Source: Meandrina meandrites (lineage: Eukaryota > Cnidaria > Anthozoa > Scleractinia > Meandrinidae). Taken from it: DNA of 64,000 nt. Made by a program: the position numbers and the translations under genes. The notes beneath the pieces are model-generated. The model was given only the letters and a program-made list of their open reading frames with translations, did not search any database and was not told the DNA's origin. The stretch covers positions 17,648,161-17,712,160 of the forward strand of contig OY855906.1 of NCBI GenBank assembly GCA_963693305.1, given 5' to 3'. Of this stretch, positions 33,329 to 44,599 are shown one piece after another; position 1 is the stretch's first letter, and the number at the start of each line of letters is the position of its first letter.

Positions 33329-33513
33329 AGTTTATTACTTTTATTTTTTGCAATTATTGTCATAAAAATACAAAACTGAGATGTGTGAACTGTGATTCTC
33401 ACAATTTTATATCTTAATCTGCATTGATCATTTTTTCCTTATGATTTCTGAAGTCCGAGTATTGGTCTGAAATCAAGTGCAGGAAAAAATTCCTCATGAT
33501 GAAAACCAAACCT

Positions 33514-33612
33514 GGCGTGGCCGAGTGGTCTAAGGCGAGTGGTCTAAGGCGCTGGCGCTGGTCTAAGGCGCCAGTCTCTTCGGAGGCGTGGGTTCGAATC
33601 CCACCGCTGCCA
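33514..33612 (+). pseudogene. scrambled tRNA-Leu pseudogene with internal duplications
   Basis: Starts GGCGTGG (GTA lost). GAGTGGTCTAAGGC is duplicated and GCGCTG repeated, giving a 99-nt sequence whose 3' half (variable arm, T arm, acceptor) is still consensus. The anticodon stem can no longer form normally. Confidence 0.8.
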
Positions 33613-34143
33613 CGGCCATCTTTTTGTTGTGATTGTGATAACAAATAATTTACAGGGAACTGGAACTTACTTTTTTGCTCGAATACAGCAGCTTCAATTT
33701 TTATTTTACACGGAGGGCCGAGTTTTACCAGCCGTAACTGATCACTCATCAGAAATTTAAAACAATAGCTAACTTTGAAAAAGATTTGTAACCGGGAGCT
33801 TGACCGGAATCATAAGTAGCCCGTTGAGCATGCTCAGAGAGTTTTACCATGTGGCATTCATGTATGCAACAAAAAATCTAGCCGTGACACATTCTGTCAA
33901 TCTAGAAAGTAGAAATCCGACGTTTTTAGAAAAGCAAATTTCCATCCGAAAATAAACCCCTCCCCAACCTCGTAACGAGGTTGCCCCCTTCCATTCCGTA
34001 TGGAAGCCCTCGCCGAAGCAAAAAGTTAGTTCTGCTGATAGGGAGTTTGACCAAATATAAACTCAGGGCTTATCTTTGGAATTTTTCGGTAGGTTTCTCA
34101 ATACAAAACAAACCTGGTTACAAAAAGTCAACGATACATGTCC

Positions 34144-34225
34144 GGTAGCGTGGCCGAGTGGTCTAAGGCGCTGGTTTAAGGCACCAGTCTCTTCGGAGGC
34201 GTGGGTTTGAATCCCACCGCTGCCA
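34144..34225 (+). tRNA. tRNA-Leu (anticodon AAG), B-box variant
   Basis: B box GGTTTGAATCC (C to T in the invariant TTC), which may weaken TFIIIC binding. All other arms are consensus. Confidence 0.75.
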
Positions 34226-34299
34226 AATTCACTTTTTCTTTAGCTATCAATGCCTTAAAGATAGATGTGTGAACTGTAACGCGAACAGTTAAGAGTTTG

Positions 34300-34610
34300 C
34301 GAGGGTGGCGCAGTGGCAAAAGCCATCGCCTCTCACCAATGTGACCTGGGTTCGATTTCTGGGCCACACGTGTTGAGTTTTTGGTTGGTTCTCGTCCTTG
34401 CTCTACGATTTTTGCTCTGGGTTCGCCGATTTTCCTCCCTGCACAAAAACCAACACGCCTAAATTCCAGTTCGATCTGAGAACAGTGAATGAAGAGCCAC
34501 TTTCCGTTTTGGAAATGCCACAGCCAATTCCCATTTTTATTATTGTTGTTGTTGTTGTTGTTGTTGTTGTTCTTCTTCTTCTTCTTCTTCTTCGCCTTCT
34601 TCTTATTATT
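34300..34610 (+). mobile_element. tRNA-derived SINE with trinucleotide tail
   Basis: Pol III A-box-like GTGGCGCAGTGG (34305-34316) and B-box-like GGTTCGATTTC (34349-34359), then a ~150-bp unrelated body (CCTGCACAAAAACCAACAC, AATTCCAGTTCGATCTG) and a (GTT)n(CTT)n(ATT)n tail. A second copy lies at 42386, where a LINE has entered the tail. Confidence 0.7.
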
Positions 34611-35264
34611 GAGACGTTTAGTTCGAGCCGCTTTCCCCCGCGTTCCAAGCAACTACCTTTACTTTTACGAGTCCCTTGTGTTGCGTTTCGTGCTTTCGTT
34701 CATGGTCGGAACAAAATGGAGGAATCTGGGTCGCGGTTGAGTTAATTATGGTGCATGGCAACGGAATAAACAAGTAAACTAAATGAGAAGCCTTAGTTAG
34801 TCTCATGAGGCTTTCAGTGTACATATTATGAAAGGAGAGATTACAAACAAGAATGTTCACAAAAATGAATGAAAAAAATATTAAACAGCGTAGCATGCTC
34901 TGTTGATTTGTATATATACGCAGGAGACTGATAAGCACAAAAAAGCGAAAAAGTAGCTCGAGGCGATAGCTGAGAGCACCTCTAACTTCTTTAGTACAAA
35001 GTGAATCTATAACTCAAAAGTACAGGTGGCGACGTTTTCCTGGTTAGTTTATTGCTTATAGTTTATAAGTTAACATCAACACGTTTAGAGTAAAAGAGGT
35101 AGTCTTTTCAATAGGTCAAAAGTTTCATTGTTACTGTTACGTGGTTCGAAATATTCTTCTAAAAGTTAGTGTGGCTAAAAGTTATGTACCTTTTCTTCAC
35201 GTCTGAGGAGAAAGAAAACGTAAAACGTCTTGTTTGCTATATGAGATATAAGGATATCTCATAA

Positions 35265-37284
35265 GTACTCAGCACGTGCAGCACCCTCTAATTCAGCCCA
35301 CACAGCCCATACATTCAGGTCTTGCCACATAGGCTTGAAGCCTTGATCCGACAACGTTAATTGAAATAGCTGTATGCATCATTCCCGAAACCAAACAAAT
35401 AGGCCATTTTCGTATTCTCGGTTTTGAACTGGAACTAGCGTGCAATGGAGGCTAATGCGGGGGAATATCATTAAAACAGCTTAATCTCATTTGCATTAGA
35501 AAAGATTTACCCGCATTAGCCTCCATTGCAAGCTAATTCCAGTTCGATACCGAGAATACGAAAATGGTCTATTAATAGCAAGGAGTTATGAAGTTAAGGT
35601 GCTGGGATATAAATTTTCTGCGGATGTACAGTCTAAAATTTTTTCTTGTAGTAGTAAAGTGCCTTATGGTCTTTTTTTTGTGCTAAGAAATACAAAAATC
35701 CGTCCAAACGAATTATACTTTTGCTGTGTCACGCCTTTTCTCAAAAAAAAGAAAACTAGCTCGGTGCCCAAGTTCTTCAATATGGTATGTAGCCTGCATT
35801 AATATTTTGCTAAACGGAAATGTTCGCACATTGAACTGAATGCGACTTCATTTAATATCCATTATAAAAGCTTAATGAAAAAAATCACACAACAAACAAA
35901 GAATCAATACAATGTTCTTTCTTAACGCACGCCTGCCTTATGAAGTTTACGATATTTCCTGTAGTGAGTTGCCTTCTTGTCTGAGTTCAGGATTTTTTTC
36001 GACTGGAATTGCGACATTCATTTTTTCTGCTTTATGAGCCAGGTCACTGACATAAAATTATTCCCATACTTGACATCTTTTTTTTCAATATCAAGAATAT
36101 AGTAGCGACTATTAATATAACAATTACTATCCTCAATATCAAAAACCAAGACTAGCATCTATTAATATAACAACCATATTTTGATCCGCGTTTTAAATAA
36201 TATCAGTGATAAAGTCAGAACACCATTGAAAAAACATGCCACCATTATCGTATGGTGTTTGTGTAAATACATTTACTCTTATTTTTACCTTATTTGGTAA
36301 AAATGAAAAAAAGTTCTCACGTGTAGATAATGTCCATGGGGAGGCAGTTCGTTTGCTTTTTTACAATTTACGTTTTAAAAGTTCCTTCGTTTTCAGAAAT
36401 CTTCTAGCCAAATTTAAGCGCAGATTGTTTAGCAAAAGTTGTCTTTCATCGATAAGTAATACTACAAAAATACCTTTAGCTTAGTCGCAATTTATAGTTA
36501 TGTGTTCGTTATCTTTCTTCGGTTGCCTAGCAACTTGTAAACTTGTACAAACGCCAAATCAATTTGCTAACAGTGTTACAAAATGTCTTGCCAAAAGTTG
36601 AAAAAAAATAGTCCTTTTTTTCTTGCTTGGACTGCTTAGTCAATTTTGTCTTCAATACTAAGTCTACATGTCTAGATTGACAGAAATGAAATCTTTTCTC
36701 ATAAAAAGATAAAAGAATCGTGTTGCCTTGAAGAAATTGAAGTAATATTGATCTGCCAATTAAGCACGCAATTCTCGACCACGCGACTTTGCATCCTGAC
36801 TCCACTGTTGGGTTCTTCGTATTCGAGTGTGTGTCTGTCTGGGTTGGCGAAAAGGAACGAAGTATATTTGTTGTCCATCTCTGGGTAATCGACAAGTGAA
36901 TGAGATACAAGACGAAAGTGAAGGAGAACTAGGAAAGTGCGAAGGGGGAAGAAAAGAAAAGGAACAAAGCTGATTCTGCATGAAATGAATGAAAGGCCTG
37001 GTATAATCGAAAACTGGCTAAATAAACAACTTGCTAGCCACAAATCAAAGTAGCATTCTTAGGGGTCGGGGTGGAGAAGTGCAATTCGCTTGTTACTCAC
37101 GTAAAAAAGACCAGAAAATTTTTGAAGCATTAAATTTAAATTTACGCGCGGAATTTCGGCAGAATATTCTAGACACATCTGATATTTAAGTGGAGGGAGG
37201 ATTTGGATGAAAACTCGTCAATGTTGGACATGATCTTACACATACACACATACATACAGCTGGTCATGTACATGCAACTGTTTG
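35265..37284. repeat. dispersed repeat family B, copy 2
   Basis: Matches 5233-6903 through CACAAATCAAAG and continues about 240 bp further (GGGGTCGGGGTGGAGAAGTG ... ATATTTAAGTGGAGGGAGG). It therefore shows the sequence that is interrupted in copy 1. Split by a MITE at 35401. Confidence 0.8.
35401..35570. mobile_element. 170-bp MITE (AGGCCATTTTCGTATTCTCG ends)
   Basis: Arms mirror each other across TTCGTATTCTCGG and GCAATGGAGGCTAATGC. The homologous copy at 46738 reads straight through (CAAACAAATTAATAGC), giving a 2-bp AT duplication. Confidence 0.75.
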
Positions 37285-37730
37285 AGGTCATTCCTCTGTT
37301 TTGCATTGCGCATCCTTACTGCGCACGATTTCTTTCGCCATTAGCGCGCGCACATCAACAAAATGACGGCTTTTTCTATGCAACTTAGTCCGCGCGCGAG
37401 AGAAATAAATCGTCGATTTCTCGTAAACGAGTATGCGGACCTATCAATTTTTTCACGTATTTTGGATGTAACGATCAAACTCTTTCTATAAAATGAATAC
37501 ATATCAATTTCTATGTTTGAAAAAAAGATTATCACCGAAAACGTGTACTTTGCCAGTATTCGCAATGGAATTATAAGGAATTATGTGGTAAACACAAGGT
37601 CTTCCCGCTCCTAAACGAATGTGGTGACCCCCGTTTTTTATGTCAAAATTTAAGTTCCCTTTAGGTAATCAACCAATAGGCAAAGTTTGGTTGAAAATCT
37701 ATGTTCAGTTCTATTTCGGGGGAATGACCT
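37285..37730. mobile_element. ~446-bp inverted-repeat element (AGGTCATTCC ends)
   Basis: AGGTCATTCC at the left is mirrored by GGAATGACCT at the right. The homologous units at 53650 and 61283 lack this sequence between GCAACNGTTT and AAGCTCATAAAC. No target duplication was resolved, and no gene is seen. Confidence 0.5.
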
Positions 37731-37733
37731 TAA

Positions 37734-38124
37734 AGGAGCTCTGTCACGGGGATTTTGCAGATTCTTGGTCTAAACTGCTCTGAAATTAGTGGTAGGCAAC
37801 TTAATCCATGAAAATCATTACCTTTGAACATTTGAAGGAAGATATAACCTTAATATGTGAATAGAAATCTAATTACGCCTTTTAATATTGATTTTTTGTA
37901 GGCGTGCGGAAACAACTTGAAAAGTTTAGCTAAACGTTTCAAGTTGTAATCCATTTCCATCGTAGCCATCTTCAGCTAAAGACGCTTGTTAACAGTTTCA
38001 GTGCTCAAATATAGCAATTGTTAATAAAAATGGAATATTATGTTTTGGTTTCCTTCGACACAAATATAAAATTTGGCTGTTCAAAGGTCTTCAAACATCT
38101 GTTAAAATCCGTGATAAAGCCCCT
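37734..38124. mobile_element. 391-bp TTAA-flanked MITE
   Basis: Ends AGGAGCTCTGTCACGG and CCGTGATAAAGCCCCT, with TTAA on both sides (37730-37733, 38125-38128). PiggyBac-type target duplication; AT-rich and non-coding. Confidence 0.7.
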
Positions 38125-38144
38125 TTAAGCTCATAAACAACTTA

Positions 38145-38852
38145 AGCCTGGTTTATACTAGCGACGGAAGCGACGGAAGCGGAGTCGGAATCAGAAGAAC
38201 ATTTTCATCAAGTGTGAATCGGCGCGACGGAAGCGGAATCGTAAGCCTCGCTTTCAGCGTAAGCCTCGCTTTCATTTGCAAACATTCAAGATGGCGGACC
38301 CTGGAGATGAAGAAGACTGCTGTTTTTAATTTGCTTTTGCTTTTTCTTCTCATACGACGAAGAACAAGTCTGCAACGGAACCAGAGAAGGAGAAGGTTGT
38401 GGGTATGTGGAGTATTTTTAAAAAGGAAAAGTCAAGGCGAATTTGGAAACCTTGTGAGAGAACTTCGTACGTCAGACAGAGAGCTCTACTTTCGATGTGT
38501 TGTCAGTTTTGTACTTTGGTTTTCAAAGTGATTGCGAGTGTTTTACAAACTTGTTCGACGTCCCAGATGCATGAAATAAAATATAACACACACCTCTACA
38601 TAGTTTTTTGATTGGCTGATAATTCCGCTTCCGCTTCCGATTCCGTTCACCTTGTTCTCACTGGATCGGAAGCGACGGAAGCGGAAGCAGAATCGGAAGT
38701 AAAAGAAACTCTTCTGATCCTTCTGACTCCGATTCCGTCGAGCTTCCGACTCCGCTTCCGATTCCGTTTTTTGATTTACACTGGATCGGAACGCTCCTTG
38801 CGCTTCCGATTCCGACTCCGCTTCCGATTCCGTCGGTAGTGTGAACCAGCCT
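38145..38852 (+). mobile_element. PIF/Harbinger-derived element, internally deleted
   Basis: Ends AGCCTGGTTTATACTA and its imperfect mirror (TAGTGTGAACCAGCCT), flanked by TTA on both sides, as in Harbinger targets. Both arms contain runs of GGAAGCGGA / TCCGCTTCC words. The centre keeps a transposase N-terminus (next entry). Other units read CAACTTTACAAAC without the insertion. Confidence 0.8.
38307..38531 (+). pseudogene. N-terminal fragment of a PIF/Harbinger transposase
   Basis: 75 codons. RRRRLWVCGVFLKRKSQGEF followed by NLVRELRTSDRELYFR matches the start of animal Harbinger transposases (R-R-F-W-V-R-P...GEF-x-NLV-x-EL...D-x-E-x-FF). The DDE catalytic part is absent: after WFSK the frame stops. 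The segment is preceded by AAGATGGCGGACC, a YY1-like site overlapping an out-of-frame ATG. Confidence 0.7.
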
Positions 38853-39184
38853 TTACAAACACTGAGAATTTATGAGAAAAATACGGACATCAGATTATTT
38901 CTGCGGTAATGATACTGTTAAGTTTAACTTAAAAACTTTTTTTCAGATCAACAACAAGTTCGTTGTTTGAGTAAACATTTTTGCGCTACTTTCCCTGAGA
39001 AGGAGGCCATTATTTATATTACCGAAGCATAAAGCTAAGGGTTAAATTCCAACCAGGGATATTAAGAGGAAACATCTTTAAGGACAATATTGATAGCTGT
39101 TGTAGATGTTGTCGTAACTGATATGAATTTTTTTAATCCACTGAAGGAATCAGAATAGCATACATTCTAATTAAACAACAAAAG

Positions 39185-39250
39185 TAACAACAACAGCAAC
39201 AACAACAATAACAACAATAACAATAACAGTAACAACACCGGCAAAGCAAA
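39185..39250. repeat. (AAC)n / (AAT)n simple repeat
   Basis: AACAACAACAATAAC-type tract after GAATAGCATACATTC. The same tract at 61650-61735 is longer. It marks the end of a repeating unit. Confidence 0.8.
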
Positions 39251-39762
39251 TAACATTCCTCTAGACCGAGCTATGATCTACAAGAAATGTGCTAATGGTT
39301 TGAAAGTTTTCTTATGTGCAGCATTTGCTTTTTAGGGTACACCCTAAATGTCTTCTCAACTTGGTAGAAAACAACAGTCAATGGTCAAGGCCATTCTCTC
39401 TAGACAGGAACTGTTAAGGAATCAGTTCAGTGACAATAGCGATAATGACTCATCTGCTCCTCCCCCCCCCATTAAATACTATAAATTGTATAAATGTAAG
39501 TAGATTACCCCATATAGAACTCAAAAAGAGCTGAAAAAATAAAGCTCTGACAAGTTGAAAAAGTAATTACAGCGATCTAAACGAACTTTTCAAAAACGTT
39601 GTTCTCATCGTTAAATATACACTTTGTATTATTCAACTTGCAGGCTAACGCATTTTGAAATCTTCATTGATCAGTCTCTCTTTTCTTCTCAATTCCTTTG
39701 TTTCTTCTATCGGTCTTATGATCAAATAATGACTGGTTAAAACGACGTGACAATCCATGTAA

Positions 39763-39844
39763 GGTAGCGTGGCCGAGTGGTCTAAGGCGCTGGTTTAAGG
39801 CACCAGTCTCTTCGGAGGCGTGGGTTCGAGTCCCACCGCTGCCA
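39763..39844 (+). tRNA. tRNA-Leu (anticodon AAG)
   Basis: Consensus stems with B box GGTTCGAGTCC. Same position in its unit as 18068, 31307 and 54550. Confidence 0.9.
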
Positions 39845-40364
39845 AGGTTCTCTTTTGAAGTAATTGAATAAAAAATGTAAAACATTTCGGAATGAGGTGT
39901 CAGGGAATTAACGTAAACTTCGAGAATAAGTTGATTTCTTCTATTCACAAAACTACATTGCTGCGGGCTTCTTGACAATTTAACTATAGAACTATCTGGC
40001 TAGATAATTAGAAGTATTTATTTCATATAAAAGGGGCCTCCAAAGAGATTAACACCCAAATAATAGAATACGACCATTAACTTAAAGGTAACAATTTTTG
40101 AAGGGTCAAGGATGTCGATTGTCCGGGATCGACAGTTACGTCCTATTAAGATTAAGACGGATAATGAATCTAACCTTCGCCAGGAAAAACTTTTGAACAA
40201 GGCTGAACTTTACAAGATAGTCTTTTAGACATGTACTTTAAAAAGCGGTTTTAAGATTGAAACACTTTTACTTCATGATTTCTTAAGTTTTATTGGAGGA
40301 AAGCAGGAAAAATTCCTCATGATCTAAAACAAAGCTGGTTACAAATATCTAGCGACACATGTCC

Positions 40365-40446
40365 GGTAGCGTGGCCGAGTGGTCTAAGGCGCTGGTTTTA
40401 GGCACCAGTCTCTTCGGAGGCGTGGGTTCGAATCCCACCGCTGCCA
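40365..40446 (+). tRNA. tRNA-Leu (anticodon TAG)
   Basis: Consensus copy. Upstream flank (AAAACAAAGCTGGTTACAAA) is shared with 32197. Confidence 0.92.
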
Positions 40447-40661
40447 AATTTACTTTTTGTGAACTGTAACGCTAGCAGTCATGGAATTAGTATCAACACG
40501 TTTCATGGGGTCCGCTTTTGCTTTTTTTAAATTAGTTCTCACAAGTTTATATCTTGCTCTGCATCGATCATTTTTTCTTATTGGTCTGAAATCAACTGCA
40601 GGAAAAAAATTCCTCATGATAAAAAACAAACCTGGTTACAAATATCTAGTGTTACATGTCC

Positions 40662-40743
40662 GGTAGCGTGGCCGAGTGGTCTAAGGCGCTGGTTTTAGGC
40701 ACCAGTCTCTTCGGAGGCGTGGGTTCGAATCCCACCGCTGCCA
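40662..40743 (+). tRNA. tRNA-Leu (anticodon TAG)
   Basis: Consensus copy. The 3' flank (AAGTTTATTATTTTTAGTTT) is that of the AAG gene at 57053. Confidence 0.92.
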
Positions 40744-41013
40744 AGTTTATTATTTTTAGTTTTTGCAATGAATGCCATAAAAAACTACAAAACTGAGATG
40801 TGTTAACTGTAACGCGGACAGTCATGGGGAATTAGTATCAACACGTTTCATGGGGTCCGCTGCAACTTTTCCAATTTGTTCTCACAAGTTTACTCTTACT
40901 CTGCATCGATCGTTTTTTCTTTATGAGTTTAACTGGTCTGAAATCAACTGCAGGAGAAAATCCCTCATGATCACAAACCCAACCTGGTTACAAACGTCCA
41001 GCGATACATGTCC

Positions 41014-41095
41014 GGTAGCGTGGCCGAGTGGTCTAAGGCGCTGGTTTAAGGCACCAGTCTCTTCGGAGGCGTGGGTTCGAATCCCACCGCTGCCA
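41014..41095 (+). tRNA. tRNA-Leu (anticodon AAG)
   Basis: Consensus copy. The 5' flank (CCTCATGATCACAAACCCAAC) resembles that of 57402. Confidence 0.92.
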
Positions 41096-41534
41096 CGGTC
41101 ATCTTATTATTGTGGTTGTGATAACAAATAATTTATAGGGAACTGGAACTTACCTTTTTGCGCGAATACAGCAGCTTCAATTTTTATTTTACACGGAGGG
41201 CCGAGTTTTACCAGCCGTAACTGATCGCTCATCAGAAATTTAAAACAATAGTTCACATTGAAAAAGAAAAATTTTTTCCCGGACCTCCGTGAAGCGCAAA
41301 AATATAAACCATTTTCAGAATAAATAAGTTTAAACACAATATGAACTAATGAGCTGAGGAGCTAAACCCACTTGACGATGCCCTGGGAACAAGCCTGCAG
41401 TGCTCATAATAAATGCACAATAGTAGCTCTAAAAGAGAAATTACTATTATAACCCAAAATGGCACTATTTTGCCCGCAAAATAGCACTATTATTCCGGCA
41501 TTATGCCCGCTGCTCCACCTATAGTATTAGTATG

Positions 41535-41665
41535 GGTAATCAAATGGTGACGAGTGAAATTAGGAAATAGTTTCACGCGCGTTTTGTCAAAATTCTAATA
41601 GTTTCCCGAGCCTTATTCGCCAGTGAAATTATTTCCTAATTTCACGAGTATAAAATTTGGTTACC
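41535..41665. mobile_element. 131-bp MITE
   Basis: Arms GGTAATCAAATGG...GTGAAATTAGGAAAT and ATTTCCTAATTTCAC...TTTGGTTACC are complementary. It sits in a ~730-bp insertion (about 41270-42000) that is absent from the matching place at 33770. Target duplication not resolved. Confidence 0.6.
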
Positions 41666-41670
41666 TTTTA

Positions 41671-41962
41671 ATATCATGGGTGACAAATTACTCTTAAAAC
41701 TTGTTTATTGTATCGTCATGAACGAACCATTCATGTTATCGCTAAAAGTTTATAAGACGACCAAACAAACTGGCCAAGGTGAAATTCAAGCAGAAATTTG
41801 CAAAGTTTAAGGTATAAATTATCTTTTAAAATCCTGTACGCCATCTTGGCACTGAGACATGGGAAACGTTGCCATGGCAATTTTGTAATTTTTCATGTGA
41901 AATTATAAATTAGCGCTAAGATTTCGCGCCAAAATTAAGGAGTAATTTGTCATCCATGATAT
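41671..41962. mobile_element. 292-bp inverted-repeat element
   Basis: ATATCATGGGTGACAAATTACTC at the left mirrors GAGTAATTTGTCATCCATGATAT at the right, with two mismatches. Non-coding centre. Confidence 0.6.
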
Positions 41963-42231
41963 TATGCTCGAAATTTTGCCAGCATATTGTGTCAACCCCT
42001 ACTAGAAATCCGACGTTTTTAGAAAAGCAAATTTCCATCCGAAAATAAACCCCTCCCCAACCTCGTAACGAGGTTGCCCCCTTCCATTCCGTATATAAGC
42101 CCTCGCCAAAATTAGCTCTGCTGATAGGGACTTTGAGCAAATATATAAACTCAGGGCTTATCTTTGGAATTTTTCGGTAGGCTTCTCAATACAAAACAAA
42201 CCTGGTTACAAAAAGTCAACAGTACATGTCC

Positions 42232-42318
42232 GGTAGTGTGGCCGAGTGGTCTAAGGCGCTGGTTTAATGCACCAGTACAGTCTCTTCGGAGGCGTGGGTT
42301 CGAATCCCACCGCGGCCA
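42232..42318 (+). pseudogene. tRNA-Leu pseudogene with 5-nt insertion and altered anticodon loop
   Basis: Anticodon loop TTAATGC (would read as AAT) and a TACAG insertion between anticodon stem and variable arm. Acceptor strands GGTAGTG/CGCGGCC pair poorly. Same position as the AAG gene at 34144. Confidence 0.75.
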
Positions 42319-42385
42319 AATGTGATTTTTCTTTTGCTATTAATGCCTTAAAACTGTGAACTGTAACGCGAACAGTCATGGGTAA

Positions 42386-42629
42386 GCGAGAGTGGCGCAG
42401 GGGCAAGAGCTCTCGCCTCTCACCAATGTAGCCTGGGTTCGATTTCTGGGCCACACGTGTTGAGTTTTTTTTTTAGTTTTTTGTTGGTTCTCGTTCTTGC
42501 TCCGTGGGCTTTGCTCTGAGTTCGCCTATTTTCCTCCCTGCACAAAAACCAACACTTCAAAATTCCAATTCGATCTGGAAACAGTGAATGAAGAGCACTT
42601 TAGGTTGTGGAAATGCCACAGCCAATTCC

Positions 42630-42720
<91 letters not shown>

Positions 42721-42738
42721 AATTATTATTATTATTAA
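42386..42738 (+). mobile_element. tRNA-derived SINE copy 2 with long (ATT)n tail
   Basis: A-box region GTGGCGCAGGGGC and B box GGTTCGATTTC (42436-42446), body as in copy 1, and a pure (ATT)n tail from 42631 to about 42720. Poly-Leu and poly-Tyr open frames over the tail are artefacts. The tail continues on the far side of the LINE (44528-44620). Confidence 0.75.
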
Positions 42739-42850
42739 AGATTCGCACAGCTATTGATAATATTGAAGCTGGTTTCGTCATTGGCTCCGGGCAACAACAA
42801 GTTGCCTAGGGAAGCCAAGAAACACCCCTTGTTTGCTTTTTCTGTTTTTT

Positions 42851-43321
42851 CTACATCTCCAGCACCTTTCTAAGAATTCTTGCCGACCCCAACAATGCAC
42901 ATCTCTGGATCAGTCCAAGAGGAATGCCGACCTCAATGGCTCTCAAATTGTCATTCAATCTCAGTGGTATTGATCCCAATGCTCCCACTACCACTGTCCT
43001 CACACCCCACATTTTTCGAACTTCTCTTGCTAGATCTTGATACTTTTCAACTTTTTCATCTTCCTTCTCTCTCACCCCATTATCCTCTGGAATTGCGACA
43101 TCTATAATCTGACAGCTCTTGTCTCTCTTGTCAATGATCACCAAATCCGGTCTCCTAGCCCCTATTTCATGGTCTGTTCGCACACTGAAGTCCCATAGAA
43201 GTTTGTAATCCTCATTTTCAAGCACACTCCCTGGAACATGGTCATACGATCTCTCCTTTCGTTCAAACCCACATTTTCCTGACATGCAGGTCCCAATGGA
43301 TTGCTGTAGCCACGTTATCAT
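42851..43321 (-). pseudogene. LINE restriction-like endonuclease domain
   Basis: 156-codon open frame. RPDLVIIDKRDKSCQIIDVA contains the R-P-D...D-V catalytic pattern of the C-terminal endonuclease, followed by a K-Y-Q-D-L helix (EKVEKYQDLAREVRKMW). The first ~20 residues are out of frame; the true join with the upstream frame is near 43285. Confidence 0.75.
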
Positions 43322-43526
43322 GTCTCCTTTTGTATTCTTTTTGTGCCATTTTCGAGCACGAACTTACAATATGGCTAATGGTCTCGTTACTCTGTTTACA
43401 GATTCTACATTTCGGGTCATTCTGTGACTTGTCAACCATCGTTTTAATAGTTTGTTCGTATTGCTTGATCTTGTGCAGCAATGATAAGAGCTTCTGTTTC
43501 TCTCTTGAGCTTTTAACCAGGTCCAT
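43263..43526 (-). pseudogene. LINE CCHC segment
   Basis: Contains CRICKQSNETISHIVSSC (C-x2-C-x8-H-x4-C), the zinc module between RT and endonuclease in R2/R4-type elements. One frame off from the RT frame (shift near 43520) and from the endonuclease frame. Confidence 0.75.
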
Positions 43527-44523
43527 GTTTCCTCACTTCTTTGTTCTTCACCCTGTCTTGCAAACTGTCCATATAACGGCTTTTCTTTCCATTCTTGAAT
43601 ATTTTCAGTTCTTCTCCTCGCTTTAAAGCTAAGTTGGCAGCTGTTTCTCTATTCTCATCCCCATTCCTCCTGACAGCTTTTAACAGTTCTTCCTCGCTTG
43701 TTTGGACATAACATTCTAGCGATATCTTTGCTTGATTGACACAATCCTCTACGAATATCAAACCTCTCCCTCCGTCCTTCCTTGGCACATAAAGTCGTGC
43801 CACACAGTCCCGTGGATGGAACCCTCCATTCATGGTTAGCAATTTTCTTGTTCTGCGATCTAGATCCCGAAGTTCTTGTTTCCTCCATTCAAGCATTCCT
43901 CCTGCATATCTGACGAGTGACACTGCCCAGGTGTTTATGACTTGTATCAAGTTTCGACCGTTCAACTTCGAGCGGGCAACTTTTTTAACACGTCGTAAGT
44001 ATTCTTTCCTGATTTTGTCCTTCATTTGGTCATGAAGCATGTCGCTGACCTCAAGCACTCCTAGATACTTGTACCCTTCGCTTTCTTCCATTGCTCTTAT
44101 TGTAGTGTCATCTGGTAGTGTTATGCCTTCTGTCTGTGCCAGTTTGCCAAATTTCATACTAATGTCATTGCTGAATATTCTCACTGATTGTATTAGTGAG
44201 TTCAGTTGGAACTCACTTCTGGCGTAAAGCTTTAGATCATCCATAAAGAGAAGATGATTGACCTTTTTCTTGTTGGCATATGTGTATCCCGCTTCGCACT
44301 TTCTGAGGACTAGGGACAGCGGAATCATGGAGACCACAAAAAGGAGGGGGGATAGGGAATCACCCTGGAAGATGCCCCTTTTGATGGAGACACTTCCAAG
44401 ACTTTCTCCATTTGATGTAAGTTCCGTTTGCCAGCCATTCATGGAATTTTCCAGTAAGGTCTTAACATTTTGAGCTGCACCAAATAGTTCTAGACATTCA
44501 AGAATCCAGGAATGCGTTATCAT
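43513..44523 (-). pseudogene. LINE reverse transcriptase, truncated at motif A
   Basis: 336 codons. It begins within motif A (KAYDMITHSW; the lysine-alanine-tyrosine lie upstream of the ATG). Motif B is GIFQGDSLSPLLF, the catalytic motif C FMDDLKLYA, followed by GYKYLGVLE and the thumb. Fingers and any upstream zinc fingers are missing, as expected for 5' truncation during target-primed insertion. Confidence 0.8.
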
Positions 44524-44527
44524 GTCG

Positions 44528-44568
44528 TAAGCCTTCTTCTTCTTCTTCTTCTTCTTCTTCTTCTTCTT

Positions 44569-44599
<31 letters not shown>

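Larger units (their letters stand above)
31255..39249. repeat. segmental-duplication unit 2
   Basis: Six tRNA-Leu loci (31307-34225), a SINE (34300), then AGACTGATAAGCAC and repeat family B (35265-37284), the GGTTTAAGCTCATAAAC block (split by three small DNA elements at 37285-38852), and GAAGGAATCAGAATAGC with an (AAC)n tract (39185). The order matches units 3 and 4. The left part of the unit is deleted relative to units 1 and 4. Confidence 0.75.
42737..44526 (-). mobile_element. 5'-truncated R2/R4/Dong-type LINE with restriction-like endonuclease
   Basis: Reads on the minus strand: RT from motif A onward, CCHC module, restriction-like endonuclease, ~110-bp 3' UTR, then the (TAA)n tract. The domain order RT - CCHC - PD-(D/E)xK is that of R2/R4/NeSL-type elements; Dong-like members target TAA repeats. 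It lies inside the microsatellite tail of the SINE, whose uninterrupted version is at 34530-34610. Two frameshifts make this copy inactive. Confidence 0.75.

Noticed and set aside
42232..42318. A tRNA-Ile(AAT) gene
   Set aside because: Body, variable arm and position are those of tRNA-Leu; the AAT comes from a point change in a degenerate copy.
42497..42809. Poly-Leu / poly-Tyr ORFs
   Set aside because: Translations of the (ATT)n SINE tail.
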